Shown piece after piece: positions 14,428 to 22,733 of a stretch of DNA of 64,000 nt. The stretch lies in the NCBI RefSeq assembly GCF_001011035.1, contig NZ_CP011492.1, forward strand, positions 5,315,001-5,379,000, written 5' to 3'. The DNA comes from Streptomyces sp. CNQ-509. Its GTDB lineage: Bacteria; Actinomycetota; Actinomycetes; Streptomycetales; Streptomycetaceae. The notes below the pieces were generated by a model that was given only the letters and a program-made list of their open reading frames with translations, was not told the origin of the DNA and did not search any database. The translations under genes and the position numbers were made by a program. Each line of letters opens with the position of its first letter. The first letter of the stretch is position 1.

Positions 14428-16938
14428 GTGGGAGCACCGTTCTGGCAGAGCAGTCCGCCGGGCTCCATCTACGACCACATCAAGGTGGCCTCCTTCGCCC
14501 TAGACGCGGAGGGGCACATCGAGCAGTGGAGTGCCCGTGCCGAGGAACTCCTCGGCATCTCCGCCGCCGAGGTGCTGGGCCGCGACGCCGTCGAGGCACT
14601 GGTTCCCGAGGAGCTGCGCGCGGACGTGGGGGAGAAGGTCGCCGAGATCCTCGACGGCCGCGAGTGGACCGGTCTGCTGCCCTACCGCAGACCGGCCGGG
14701 CCGGACGGCGCCGACGCCGGGCACCCCGCGGTCGACGGCATCGCCGAGCTGTACGTCATGCCCACCACCGGCGTCGGCGGCACCCGCGGCGCGGTGTGCC
14801 TCACCGTCGACGCGTACGCGCTCCGCCGTATCGAGACCGACCTCGCCGCCTCGCAGGCCGTTTTCGGCCAGGCCCCGATGGGGTTCCTCCTCTTCGGCAC
14901 CGACCTCCGGCTCGTCCGCGTCAACGAGCGGGTCGCCGCCGCCTTCGGCGGCACGGTCGCCTCCCACGCGGGCCGCTCGCCCCGCGACTACCTCCCGCGC
15001 CCCGAAGCCGAGCGCGTCACCGCCGCGCTCAGACAGGTCCTCGACACCGGCGAGCCCGTCACCGACATGCAGATCCTCGGGCCCACCCCCGAGGAGCCGC
15101 AGACCGGCTCCGTACCGGCACAGCGCGAGGGGCAGCCGGGCAGCCTCCGGTGGTCCATATCGCTGTACCGCGTCCACAGCCGTACGGGCCGGCCCACGGG
15201 CGTCGCCGCCATCGTCTCCGACGTCACCCACCGCCGCCGCGCCGAGAGCGAGGCCGCCAGCACCCGCCGCAACCTCGCGCTGCTCAACGAGGCAGGCGCC
15301 CGCATCGGCAACTCGCTCGACCTGGAGACCACCGCGCGCGAACTGCTCGGCGTCACCGTGCCGCAGTTCTGCGACATGGCGTGCGTCGACGTCTACCAGA
15401 GCCTCCTCGACGGCGACGAGGGCCGCCCCGGGCTGGCCGACGGCAGCGCCGAACTGCGCCGCGTCGCCTTCGCCAGCGCCGTCTCCGACGCCCCCGTCAC
15501 CGCCGTCGGCTCCACCCACCGCTTCGACTTCCACTCCCCGCACGCCGCCGCGCTGCGCACCGCGCAGGTACGCCGGGTGCCGGGCGGCGACAGCGGCCTG
15601 GTGCAGACGACGCTCGCCGTGCCGCTGGTCGCGGGGGACACCGTCGTCGGGCTCGTGCAGTTCTCCCGGGCCCGCGGCAGCGAGGACTTCGGCGAACGCG
15701 ACGCCGCCCTCGCCGCCCAGCTCGCCTCCCGCGCCGCCGTCTGCATCGACAACGCCCGCCTCTACCGCCGCGAGCACTCCCGCGCCCTCATCCTCCAGCG
15801 CAGCCTGCTCCCGCCCGGCGACCCCGAGGCCGCGGGCCTCGACATCGCCTGCCGCTACCTGCCGGGCAACACCGCCACCGAGGTCGGCGGCGACTGGTTC
15901 GACGTCATCGAGCTGCCGGGGCACCGCACCGCGCTCGTCGTCGGCGACGTCATGGGCCGCGGCCTGCGCGCCGCCGTCGCCATGGGCGAACTGCGCAGCG
16001 CCGTACGCACCCTCGCCATGCTCGACCTGGAGCCGGCCGAGGTGCTCGCCGCCCTGGACGAGATCGCCGGCGGCCTCGGCGGCGTCTCCGACGAGGTCTA
16101 CCTCGCCACCTGCTCGTACGTCGTCTACGACGCGGTCACCCGGCGCTGCACCTTCGCCAACGCCGGCCACCTGCCGCCCGTCGTCGTCGAACCCGGCGAG
16201 CCGCCGCTGCTGCTGGAGGTGCCCCCCGGGATGCCGCTCGGCGTCGGCGGCGAGCCGTTCGAGGAGGTCGAGGTCGAGCTGCCCGACGGCGCCCTCCTCG
16301 CGCTCTACACCGACGGCCTCGTGGAGTCCCGCGACCACGGCCTGGACGAGGGCCTGGAGGAGTTCCGCAAGGCGCTCTCCGACCCCGCGCAGCCGCTTGA
16401 GGACGTCTGCGACCACGTACTCGACACCCTCTACACCCGGCACGGAGAGGACGACATCGCCCTGTTGATGGCCCGTATCGGCGGACTGCCCGCCGACACC
16501 GTCGGCGACTGGCTGCTGCCCGCCGAGCCCCGCTCCGTCGCGCTCGCCCGCGAACACGCCCGCACGCAGCTCGCCGCCTGGGACCTGGAGCCGCTGATCG
16601 ACACCACCGAGCTGCTCGTCAGCGAGCTGGTGACGAACGCGCTGCGGCACGGCGAGGGCGGCCGCAGCGGGGGCGGCGAGCCGGAGATACGGCTCCGGCT
16701 GCTGCTGGACCGCACCCTGGTGTGCGAGGTCTGGGACAGCAACCTGGTCCAGCCGCGCCGTCGCCGCGCCCGGGACACCGACGAGGGCGGCCGGGGCCTG
16801 CAGTTGGTGAGCATGCTGAGCCGGAACTGGGGCAGCAGACGCACGCACCGCGGGAAGACGGTCTGGTTCGAACTGGCCCTGCCGGGCACGGGGCCGCTCG
16901 CGGAAGTGGACGAGGACGCGCTGCTGTCGGCGTTCTGA
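14428..16938 (+). CDS. PAS-GAF-SpoIIE phosphatase with C-terminal HATPase domain
   Basis: An 836-residue cytosolic regulator from a GTG with AAAGGGGG upstream. Domains in order: PAS (about residues 12-125), PAS (about 135-265), GAF (about 285-440), SpoIIE/PP2C serine phosphatase (about 450-665, with the metal motif EVGGDWFDVIELPG and the GDVMGRGLRA strand), and an RsbW-like HATPase domain (about 685-825, with ELVTNALRHGEGG). It combines both enzymatic activities of a partner-switching module: removal of phosphate from an anti-anti-sigma factor and binding or phosphorylation of one. The input signals are unknown. A stand-alone HATPase gene precedes it by 217 bases. Confidence 0.92.
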   Translation: MGAPFWQSSPPGSIYDHIKVASFALDAEGHIEQWSARAEELLGISAAEVLGRDAVEALVPEELRADVGEKVAEILDGREWTGLLPYRRPAGPDGADAGHPAVDGIAELYVMPTTGVGGTRGAVCLTVDAYALRRIETDLAASQAVFGQAPMGFLLFGTDLRLVRVNERVAAAFGGTVASHAGRSPRDYLPRPEAERVTAALRQVLDTGEPVTDMQILGPTPEEPQTGSVPAQREGQPGSLRWSISLYRVHSRTGRPTGVAAIVSDVTHRRRAESEAASTRRNLALLNEAGARIGNSLDLETTARELLGVTVPQFCDMACVDVYQSLLDGDEGRPGLADGSAELRRVAFASAVSDAPVTAVGSTHRFDFHSPHAAALRTAQVRRVPGGDSGLVQTTLAVPLVAGDTVVGLVQFSRARGSEDFGERDAALAAQLASRAAVCIDNARLYRREHSRALILQRSLLPPGDPEAAGLDIACRYLPGNTATEVGGDWFDVIELPGHRTALVVGDVMGRGLRAAVAMGELRSAVRTLAMLDLEPAEVLAALDEIAGGLGGVSDEVYLATCSYVVYDAVTRRCTFANAGHLPPVVVEPGEPPLLLEVPPGMPLGVGGEPFEEVEVELPDGALLALYTDGLVESRDHGLDEGLEEFRKALSDPAQPLEDVCDHVLDTLYTRHGEDDIALLMARIGGLPADTVGDWLLPAEPRSVALAREHARTQLAAWDLEPLIDTTELLVSELVTNALRHGEGGRSGGGEPEIRLRLLLDRTLVCEVWDSNLVQPRRRRARDTDEGGRGLQLVSMLSRNWGSRRTHRGKTVWFELALPGTGPLAEVDEDALLSAF

Positions 16939-16997
16939 ACCGGGTCGCGGGGGCCCGGTTCGTGCGGGGGCGCAGGGCCTGTTCGCCGGGGGCGTGC

Positions 16998-17747
16998 TCA
17001 GGCCGCGGCGCGGCCGCCGCCCGCCGGTGGCGGCTCGCCGTTCTTCAGCCGGGCCAGCCGGGCGTCGATCTCCGCCTGCATGCCCAGGTCGTCCACCTGC
17101 TCGAACTGCCCGTCCAGGGACGAGTCCGCCGGCTCCGCCCGGCCCGTCGCGCGGGCCTCCTCGCGGCGGATCTTCGCCTCGAAGCGGCCCAGGTCGGCGG
17201 TGGGGTCGGTGACGTCCACGCTCGCGACGGCGCCGGGCGTCCCGTTCCGCGCCTCCGCTTGCCGCGCGTCGGCCAGGAGCCGGTCGCGGCGGGATTCGAG
17301 GCAGGTCAGCTTCTCCCGCATCGCGTCGAGGTTCCGCTTCAGCCTCTCCACCACCTCCGTCTGCGCGGCGATCAGCGGCTCGGCCGCCGCCGCCTCGTTC
17401 TCCGCGGTGATCTGCCGCTCCAGCGCCGTGCGGGCCAGGTTGTCGAACGTCTCGGCCCGCGCGGCGTCGCCCCCGGCGCGTACCTCGTCCGCCTTGCGGC
17501 TGGCGGTGAGGGCCTGGGCGCCCCACTCGTCGGCGGCCCCGGTGTCCTCCTTGTGATCCGCCTCCATCAGGCGCAGGTTGCCCAAGGCGGTGGCGACGGC
17601 CAGGTCGGCCTCGCGGATGTTGTTGGAGTAGTCCCGGATGAGCTGATCGAGCATCTTCTGCGGGTCCTCGGCCTGGTCGACGAGGGCGCCGACGTCGGCG
17701 CGGGCGAGCTGGAGGGTGCGGCCGAGGACGGTCTGCTTGCCGGACAC
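16998..17747 (-). CDS. pspA: PspA/IM30 family protein
   Basis: A 249-residue all-helical membrane-stress protein. It begins SGKQTVLGRTLQLARADV and continues with the AEDPQKMLDQLIRDY motif typical of actinobacterial PspA. A long coiled coil (about residues 30-215) is broken by DVTDPTADLGRFEAKI. The C-terminal EIDARLARLKN stretch is also conserved. PspA forms oligomers at the inner membrane under envelope stress. The GTG start at 17747 has GAAGGAG upstream. It lies downstream of the TPM-domain gene on the same strand, a common pairing in Streptomyces, and the two may be co-expressed. Confidence 0.92.
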   Translation of the reverse strand: MSGKQTVLGRTLQLARADVGALVDQAEDPQKMLDQLIRDYSNNIREADLAVATALGNLRLMEADHKEDTGAADEWGAQALTASRKADEVRAGGDAARAETFDNLARTALERQITAENEAAAAEPLIAAQTEVVERLKRNLDAMREKLTCLESRRDRLLADARQAEARNGTPGAVASVDVTDPTADLGRFEAKIRREEARATGRAEPADSSLDGQFEQVDDLGMQAEIDARLARLKNGEPPPAGGGRAAA

Positions 17748-17866
17748 GGGTCTCCTTCGCATCTGGTGGCGGTGTGCTGGCGGCCCGGGCCGGTGGTCGT
17801 CCCGGGCGGTCTGGCGGGGGTACGCGCGGGGCGTGCGCCGTCGCGTGACCCGTACTCCCGGAAGCT

Positions 17867-19963
17867 CTAGAAGCGGCCTCCACCGCCCATCCGCCCCCGT
17901 GTGCCCCCGCCGCCGAAGCTGCCGGGACCGCGGCCGAGGCCGCCCCCGAAGCCGCGGCCCCCGCGCCTGCCGGCCCTCTCGCCGGAGCCGTCGCCGAGCA
18001 TGCCGCCGAGGATGATCCCGGCGAGCATCCCCGTGCCCGTGCCGCCGCGCCCCCCGCCGCCGTAGCCGCTGCCGGGTCCTGCGAAGGGCCCGCCGCCGTA
18101 CGAGCCGTCGAAGCCCCGGACGTCCTGCTCCGCCAGCCGGCGCGCCTCGCGGCCGAGTGCGTCCGCGCGCTGTGCGTGCCGGAGGGCACCGGCCGGGTCG
18201 GTGCCGGCAAGCTCCCCGGCCTGCCGGAGATGCCGCTCGCCCTCGCCCAGGCGGGTACGGGCCGCGGGGCCGACGCCGCCGCGGTGGGTGGTGACGAAGT
18301 CCCGGGCGGCGGCCACCGAAGCCCGCGCGCCGACGAGCGCCTGGTCCAGCAGCCGGCCCGGCCGCCGCCCGGCCTCCTCCCGCTCCCCGGCCCCGGCGAG
18401 CGACGCCGCCAGCGCCGCGTCCGCCTCCACCACCCGGCGCAGCGCGGCCAGCGGGTCGTACCTGCCGCCCGCCACCTCCTGCCCCACCTCCGCCAGCACC
18501 GTCCGCGCATGCCCGATCCGGTCCCGCAGGCCGGCGCCCGACTCGTCCGCGGCCGTGGTGCGTTCCACGTCCTGCGCCTCGGCGAGATCCTCGCGGATGT
18601 CGCGCAGCGCGTCGGTGAGCCGGGCCGCGGCCTCGCGCAGCTCGTGCTCGCGGCGCTCGACGGCCGCGACGAGGATGCCCGCCTGGTCGAGTGCGCTCTC
18701 CGCGGCCCGTACGTGGACGGCGGCGGTGGCCGGGTCGTCGGTGCCGAGTGCGGTGCGGGCGTGGGTGAGGTGCTCGCCGGCGAACTGCAGGCGGTCGCGG
18801 GCCGCGGCGGGGTTGCCGGCGACGGCGGCGGAGGCGGCCGGGGCGTACGCGTCGGCCAGCACGGCGAGCCTGCTCTCGGCGGCGCCGATACGGTCCGGGA
18901 GCCGTCGCGCGGCGGCCTCGGCGGTGGCGAGGACCTGCGACGCCCGGGTCACCATCGCGCGCAGCCGGTCGAAGTCGTCCGCCTCGGCGTCGAGCCGGGC
19001 GTTGGCGTCCGTGCAGCGGGCCACGATCTCCTCCAGCATGACGCGGCGGGCGCCGTCGTCCTCGGGGCGTGCGTCGTCGAGCGCCTGCCGGAGGCGGAAG
19101 GCGGCGGTCAGCTCGTCCTGGGCGTACCCGACGGCGTCGGCGAAGGGCCGCGTGGCGTCCTCGCCGAACCGGGCGGTGGCGAAGCCGAGTTCCTCCCGGC
19201 TGGTGCGCAGGGCGTCGTCGGTCTCCACGAGGAGCCCCTTGACGCGGGCGTCGAGGTCGGGGGTGCCGGTGGTCTCGTGGGGCCAGTGGGGCGGCCGCCG
19301 GCGCTCGGCGCTCCGCCGCCGGAGGACGAACAGGCCGGCGGCCAGCGCGACGGCGAGCACGGCGACGAGGGGCACCACGTAGTCGGTGGAGCTGGCGTCA
19401 CCCTGCGCGGACTCGCCGCGGGGCCGGCCGCCGGGGTCGGTGGGCCCGGGGGTGACGTCGGCGGGGGGCACCTGCCGGCCGCCGAGCACGGCCGCGTACC
19501 CGTCCGCCGCGCCGATGGCGGCGCCGGCCCAGTCGTTCTGGCGCAGGGCGGGCTCGACGGCACGGGCGCTGACGGCGTCGGTGTCGCGCCGGGAGAGGCC
19601 GGAGCCCGCGCGGGCGGAGACGGCGGCCTGGCGGTCGCCGGTGGCGACGGCGAGGAGGACGTCGCGCCGCTTGAGCCCGTTCCTGTCGGCGGTGGCGTCG
19701 GCCCAGGCCCGGGGGGAGAACGTGGAGAAGTCGCGTACGTAGGCGACGAAGAGCCTGATCCGGTGCTCGCGGTCGAGCCGTTCGAGTGCCCGGACGACGT
19801 CGGGACGCCGGTCGCGGAGGGCGTCGACGCGGTCGGTGATCTGCCCGTGGGGGTCGAGGGGGAGGGGGTCGGCGGAGTGCGCCGGGGCGACGGCGAGGGC
19901 GAGGGGCGGCAGGGCGAGCACCCCGGCAGCGAAGAGCCGGCCCCCGAGCCGCCGAATCCGCAT
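17867..19963 (-). CDS. TPM-domain membrane protein
   Basis: A 698-residue protein. A signal peptide (about residues 1-32) is followed by a TPM domain (about 37-165, with RIRLFVAYVRDFSTFSP) outside the membrane. A membrane helix near 190-210 leads to a long helical coiled-coil region inside (about 230-590) and a Gly-rich C-terminus with FGGGGTRGRMGGGG-like tracts. The TPM/Psb32 fold occurs in proteins of unclear function linked to membrane repair. The ATG at 19963 has GGAGG at good spacing; the GTG two codons earlier does not. It precedes pspA by 119 bases, which supports a membrane-stress role. Confidence 0.88.
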   Translation of the reverse strand: MRIRRLGGRLFAAGVLALPPLALAVAPAHSADPLPLDPHGQITDRVDALRDRRPDVVRALERLDREHRIRLFVAYVRDFSTFSPRAWADATADRNGLKRRDVLLAVATGDRQAAVSARAGSGLSRRDTDAVSARAVEPALRQNDWAGAAIGAADGYAAVLGGRQVPPADVTPGPTDPGGRPRGESAQGDASSTDYVVPLVAVLAVALAAGLFVLRRRSAERRRPPHWPHETTGTPDLDARVKGLLVETDDALRTSREELGFATARFGEDATRPFADAVGYAQDELTAAFRLRQALDDARPEDDGARRVMLEEIVARCTDANARLDAEADDFDRLRAMVTRASQVLATAEAAARRLPDRIGAAESRLAVLADAYAPAASAAVAGNPAAARDRLQFAGEHLTHARTALGTDDPATAAVHVRAAESALDQAGILVAAVERREHELREAAARLTDALRDIREDLAEAQDVERTTAADESGAGLRDRIGHARTVLAEVGQEVAGGRYDPLAALRRVVEADAALAASLAGAGEREEAGRRPGRLLDQALVGARASVAAARDFVTTHRGGVGPAARTRLGEGERHLRQAGELAGTDPAGALRHAQRADALGREARRLAEQDVRGFDGSYGGGPFAGPGSGYGGGGRGGTGTGMLAGIILGGMLGDGSGERAGRRGGRGFGGGLGRGPGSFGGGGTRGRMGGGGRF

Positions 19964-20044
19964 GCGCACGCCTCCGCACCACGACGTGCCGCGGACCCGG
20001 CACGCCCTGTACGGGAGGCTATGCCCCTTTCAGTAACCTCGCAC

Positions 20045-20215
20045 CCGGACACCCCCCCGGGGGGTCCCCCACCCCCGTTCCCCGGGGCTGCGCTCCGGAC
20101 CTGCGCGGGGCTGCGCTACGCCCCCCGGCTGCGCCCGGGACCGCGCGGGCTCCGCCTCGGTACCCGGGACGCGCCCCTCGGGCCCCGCGGGCCCCCCGCA
20201 GGGGGCCCGCGTCAC
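20045..20215. repeat. Intergenic cluster of GC hairpins with GGGGCTGCG repeats
   Basis: This stretch opens with the palindromic ACCCCCCC/GGGGGGGT-type run and holds three imperfect copies of a GGGGCTGCGCTCCGG-like unit (near 20082, 20108 and 20134). It ends in strong hairpins around CGGGCCCCGCGGGCCC. Similar hairpin repeats are scattered in Streptomyces intergenic regions. It separates the TPM gene start from the DD-carboxypeptidase stop and probably includes a terminator for the latter. Confidence 0.6.
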
Positions 20216-20222
20216 TCGTCGT

Positions 20223-21794
20223 TCAGCACGTCCTCGGCTTCTGCCAGGCGCACTCCACATCCGCCGGGCGCTCCACGCCCCGCGTCCGCTGGGTCCGCGG
20301 CTCCGCCGCCGTGTCCGCCCCGTAGCCCGCCAGTGTCGTCACCACCGCGTCCTCGATGTCCTTCACCGAGCCCGCCAGGTAGTTGTTGAGCACCACGCTG
20401 AACACCAGCTCCCTGCCGTCCGCATCCGTCACGTACCCCGACAGCGCCGACGCCCCCGTCAGCGAGCCCGTCTTCGCGCGCGCGTTGCCCTCCGCCGGGG
20501 TGTCGCACATGCGGGTGCGCAGGGTGCCGCCCACGAAGCGGTCCTCCCCGCAGGCCAGCGGCAGCGACTCGTACCAGGCGTCGAACCACGGCTCGTCCTG
20601 CACCGCCGTCAGCAGCTTGACGAACTCGCGGCTCGGGATCGTGTTGCCCCGCGACAGCCCCGAGCCGTCGACCTGGCGCAGCGTCGACGTGTCGACGCCG
20701 ATCGACTTCAGGTACGACGAGACGCCCCGCAGGCCCGCGCTCCACGTGCCGGCGTCCGCCGTCTCCACGCCGATCGTCTTCGTCAGGATCTCCGCGTGGC
20801 CGTTGTTGGAGAGCTTCATGAACGGGACCATCAGGTCCTTCAGCGGCATCGAGGCGTGGCTCGCGACCGTACGCGCCCGCTCCGGCGTCGCCCGCCCCAG
20901 CAGCGTCCTGCCCTCGACGTCCACCCCGTGCCGCTCCAGCGCGTCCCGGAAGACCGCGGCCGCGTAGCCGGTCGGCTCCCACACCGAGATCCACTCCTTG
21001 GTGGCGTTCGCCTTCACCGGGATGTTCCCGCTGACGACGATGGTGTTCGTGCCGTGCTCCCGCGAGATGCCGAGGGTGTCGCGCTCGCCCTCCGCGACCG
21101 TGGTGCCCCTGTTGTCGATCTTCACGTAGTCGGTCGCCGGCGTCACCTTCACCACCGGCCGGTCGCCCGCCTTCTTGCCCGGGTACGCCTCCACCACCAC
21201 CGTGCCGGAGTCGTAGTCCGTGTCGGGGGCCACCGTCAGCGCGGAGATCTGCATCGCGTAGTAGTCCGACTCGTAGTCGGCGGACCAGCCGTTGCCGACG
21301 CGTACGGCGTCGAAGCGGGTGTCGTCCGCGACGAGGCGGTCGACCTCGTCCACCCCCGAGGCCGCGACCTTCTCGGCCAGCGCGTCGTAGTCGGCCGCCA
21401 GCATCGTCGGGTCGCCGGTGCCGCGCAGGTACAGGTCGCCGCCCGCCGTGAGGGCGTCCGTGGACCAGGTGTAGTCGGGGCCCAGCAGCTCCATCGCCGC
21501 GGCCGACGTGGGCAGCTTGGTGTTGGAGGCGGGGGTGAGCCGGGTGGCGGCGGACTGCTCGTACACCGTCTCGCCGCTCGCCGCGTCGGCCACGACGACC
21601 GACGCCAGCGCGCCTTCCAGGCGCTCGTCGGCGAGGACGTTGTCCAGCGCCTGCTTGAGCCCGTCGTCGTCGGGATCCGCCCCGGCCGGGGCGCCGCCGC
21701 CGAGGCCGAGGGCGAGAAGGGCCGCCATGCCGGCGGCGGCCGGCCAAGTCCACGTTCGCGCCGCTGACTTCGGGCGTCTGGGGGATCTGCTCAT
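20223..21794 (-). CDS. dacB: D-alanyl-D-alanine carboxypeptidase/endopeptidase (PBP4 class)
   Basis: A 523-residue secreted penicillin-binding protein that trims D-alanine from, or cuts cross-links in, peptidoglycan. A signal peptide or anchor spans about residues 12-40. The active-site serine is in SNTK near residue 90; SNN and KTGS motifs follow, which are the three motifs of class C PBPs. The PBP4-type insert domain lies between the first and second motifs. The C-terminal 35 residues are polar and contain two cysteines. ATG start at 21794. It is monocistronic. Confidence 0.93.
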   Translation of the reverse strand: MSRSPRRPKSAARTWTWPAAAGMAALLALGLGGGAPAGADPDDDGLKQALDNVLADERLEGALASVVVADAASGETVYEQSAATRLTPASNTKLPTSAAAMELLGPDYTWSTDALTAGGDLYLRGTGDPTMLAADYDALAEKVAASGVDEVDRLVADDTRFDAVRVGNGWSADYESDYYAMQISALTVAPDTDYDSGTVVVEAYPGKKAGDRPVVKVTPATDYVKIDNRGTTVAEGERDTLGISREHGTNTIVVSGNIPVKANATKEWISVWEPTGYAAAVFRDALERHGVDVEGRTLLGRATPERARTVASHASMPLKDLMVPFMKLSNNGHAEILTKTIGVETADAGTWSAGLRGVSSYLKSIGVDTSTLRQVDGSGLSRGNTIPSREFVKLLTAVQDEPWFDAWYESLPLACGEDRFVGGTLRTRMCDTPAEGNARAKTGSLTGASALSGYVTDADGRELVFSVVLNNYLAGSVKDIEDAVVTTLAGYGADTAAEPRTQRTRGVERPADVECAWQKPRTC

Positions 21795-21897
21795 GACAGT
21801 GGAGCATGGCGAACCACGACACGGGCAACAAGTACCTTGCTGCCCGCGTCATTGGTTCGACCGGTGGTATCCGGCCGAACGGCCGAACGGGACGCTG

Positions 21898-21948
21898 GAT
21901 GAATGAGTCCGATCTCGCGCCGCAGACGGGAGATCGGACTCGTTCATC
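21898..21948. terminator. Large hairpin terminator of the sdh operon
   Basis: Two 19-base arms (21898-21916 and 21930-21948) pair perfectly except for one position, with a 13-base loop. The right arm touches the sdhB stop codon. No T-run follows, as is usual for Streptomyces terminators. Confidence 0.8.
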
Positions 21949-22733
21949 TAGTCCTTGCGGCGGAAGATCTTGCTCCCCAGCCACACCAGCGGGTCGTACT
22001 TGCGGTCCGCCGCCCGCTCCTTGAGCGGGATCAGCGCATTGTCGGTGATCTTGATGTGCTCGGGGCAGACGTCCGAGCAGCACTTGGTGATGTTGCAGTA
22101 CCCCAGGCCGTGCTCGTCCTGCGCGGTGGTCCTACGGTCCAGACCCTCGTCCTTCGCCGCGTCCAGCGGGTGCATGTCCAGCTCCGCGACCCGCATGAGG
22201 AAGCGCGGGCCCGCGAAGGCCGCCTTGTTCTCCTCGTGGTCGCGGACCACGTGGCAGGTGTCCTGGCACAGGAAGCACTCGATGCACTTGCGGAACTCCT
22301 GCGAGCGGTCCACGTCCTCCTGCTGCATCCGGTACTCGCCGGGCGCCAGCTTCTCGGGCGGGATGAACGCCGGGATCTCACGGGCCTTCTCGTAGTTGAA
22401 GCCCACGTCCGTAACCAGGTCGCGGACCACGGGGAAGGCGCGCAGCGGGGTGACCGTGATGGTCTCCTCGCGGTCGAACACCGACATCCGGGTCATGCAC
22501 AGCAGCCGCGGGCGGCCGTTGATCTCCGCGCTGCACGAGCCGCACTTGCCCGCCTTGCAGTTCCAGCGCACCGCCAGGTCCGGTGCCTGGGTGGCCTGGA
22601 GCCGGTGGATGATGTCGAGGACGACCTCGCCCTCGTTCACCTCGACCTCGAAGTCCTCCAGGCCACCGCCCTCGGTGTCGCCGCGCCAGACCTTGAAGCG
22701 GGCGATGTAGCCCGTGGTGGGTGCCGTGGTCAC
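21948..22733 (-). CDS. sdhB: Succinate dehydrogenase iron-sulfur subunit
   Basis: A 261-residue cytosolic subunit that carries electrons from the flavoprotein to the membrane anchor. The [2Fe-2S] cysteines are in CKAGKCGSC (about residues 60-68) with a later Cys in RLLCMTRM. The [4Fe-4S] and [3Fe-4S] cluster motifs are CIECFLCQDTC and CNITKCCSDVCPE. The GTG start overlaps the sdhA stop by four bases. It is the last gene of the operon and is followed by a large hairpin. Confidence 0.95.
   Translation of the reverse strand: MTTAPTTGYIARFKVWRGDTEGGGLEDFEVEVNEGEVVLDIIHRLQATQAPDLAVRWNCKAGKCGSCSAEINGRPRLLCMTRMSVFDREETITVTPLRAFPVVRDLVTDVGFNYEKAREIPAFIPPEKLAPGEYRMQQEDVDRSQEFRKCIECFLCQDTCHVVRDHEENKAAFAGPRFLMRVAELDMHPLDAAKDEGLDRRTTAQDEHGLGYCNITKCCSDVCPEHIKITDNALIPLKERAADRKYDPLVWLGSKIFRRKD

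Noticed and set aside
14500..18510. Open frame of over 1300 codons opposite the SpoIIE phosphatase
   Set aside because: Antisense to a clear multidomain gene; no recognisable protein features.
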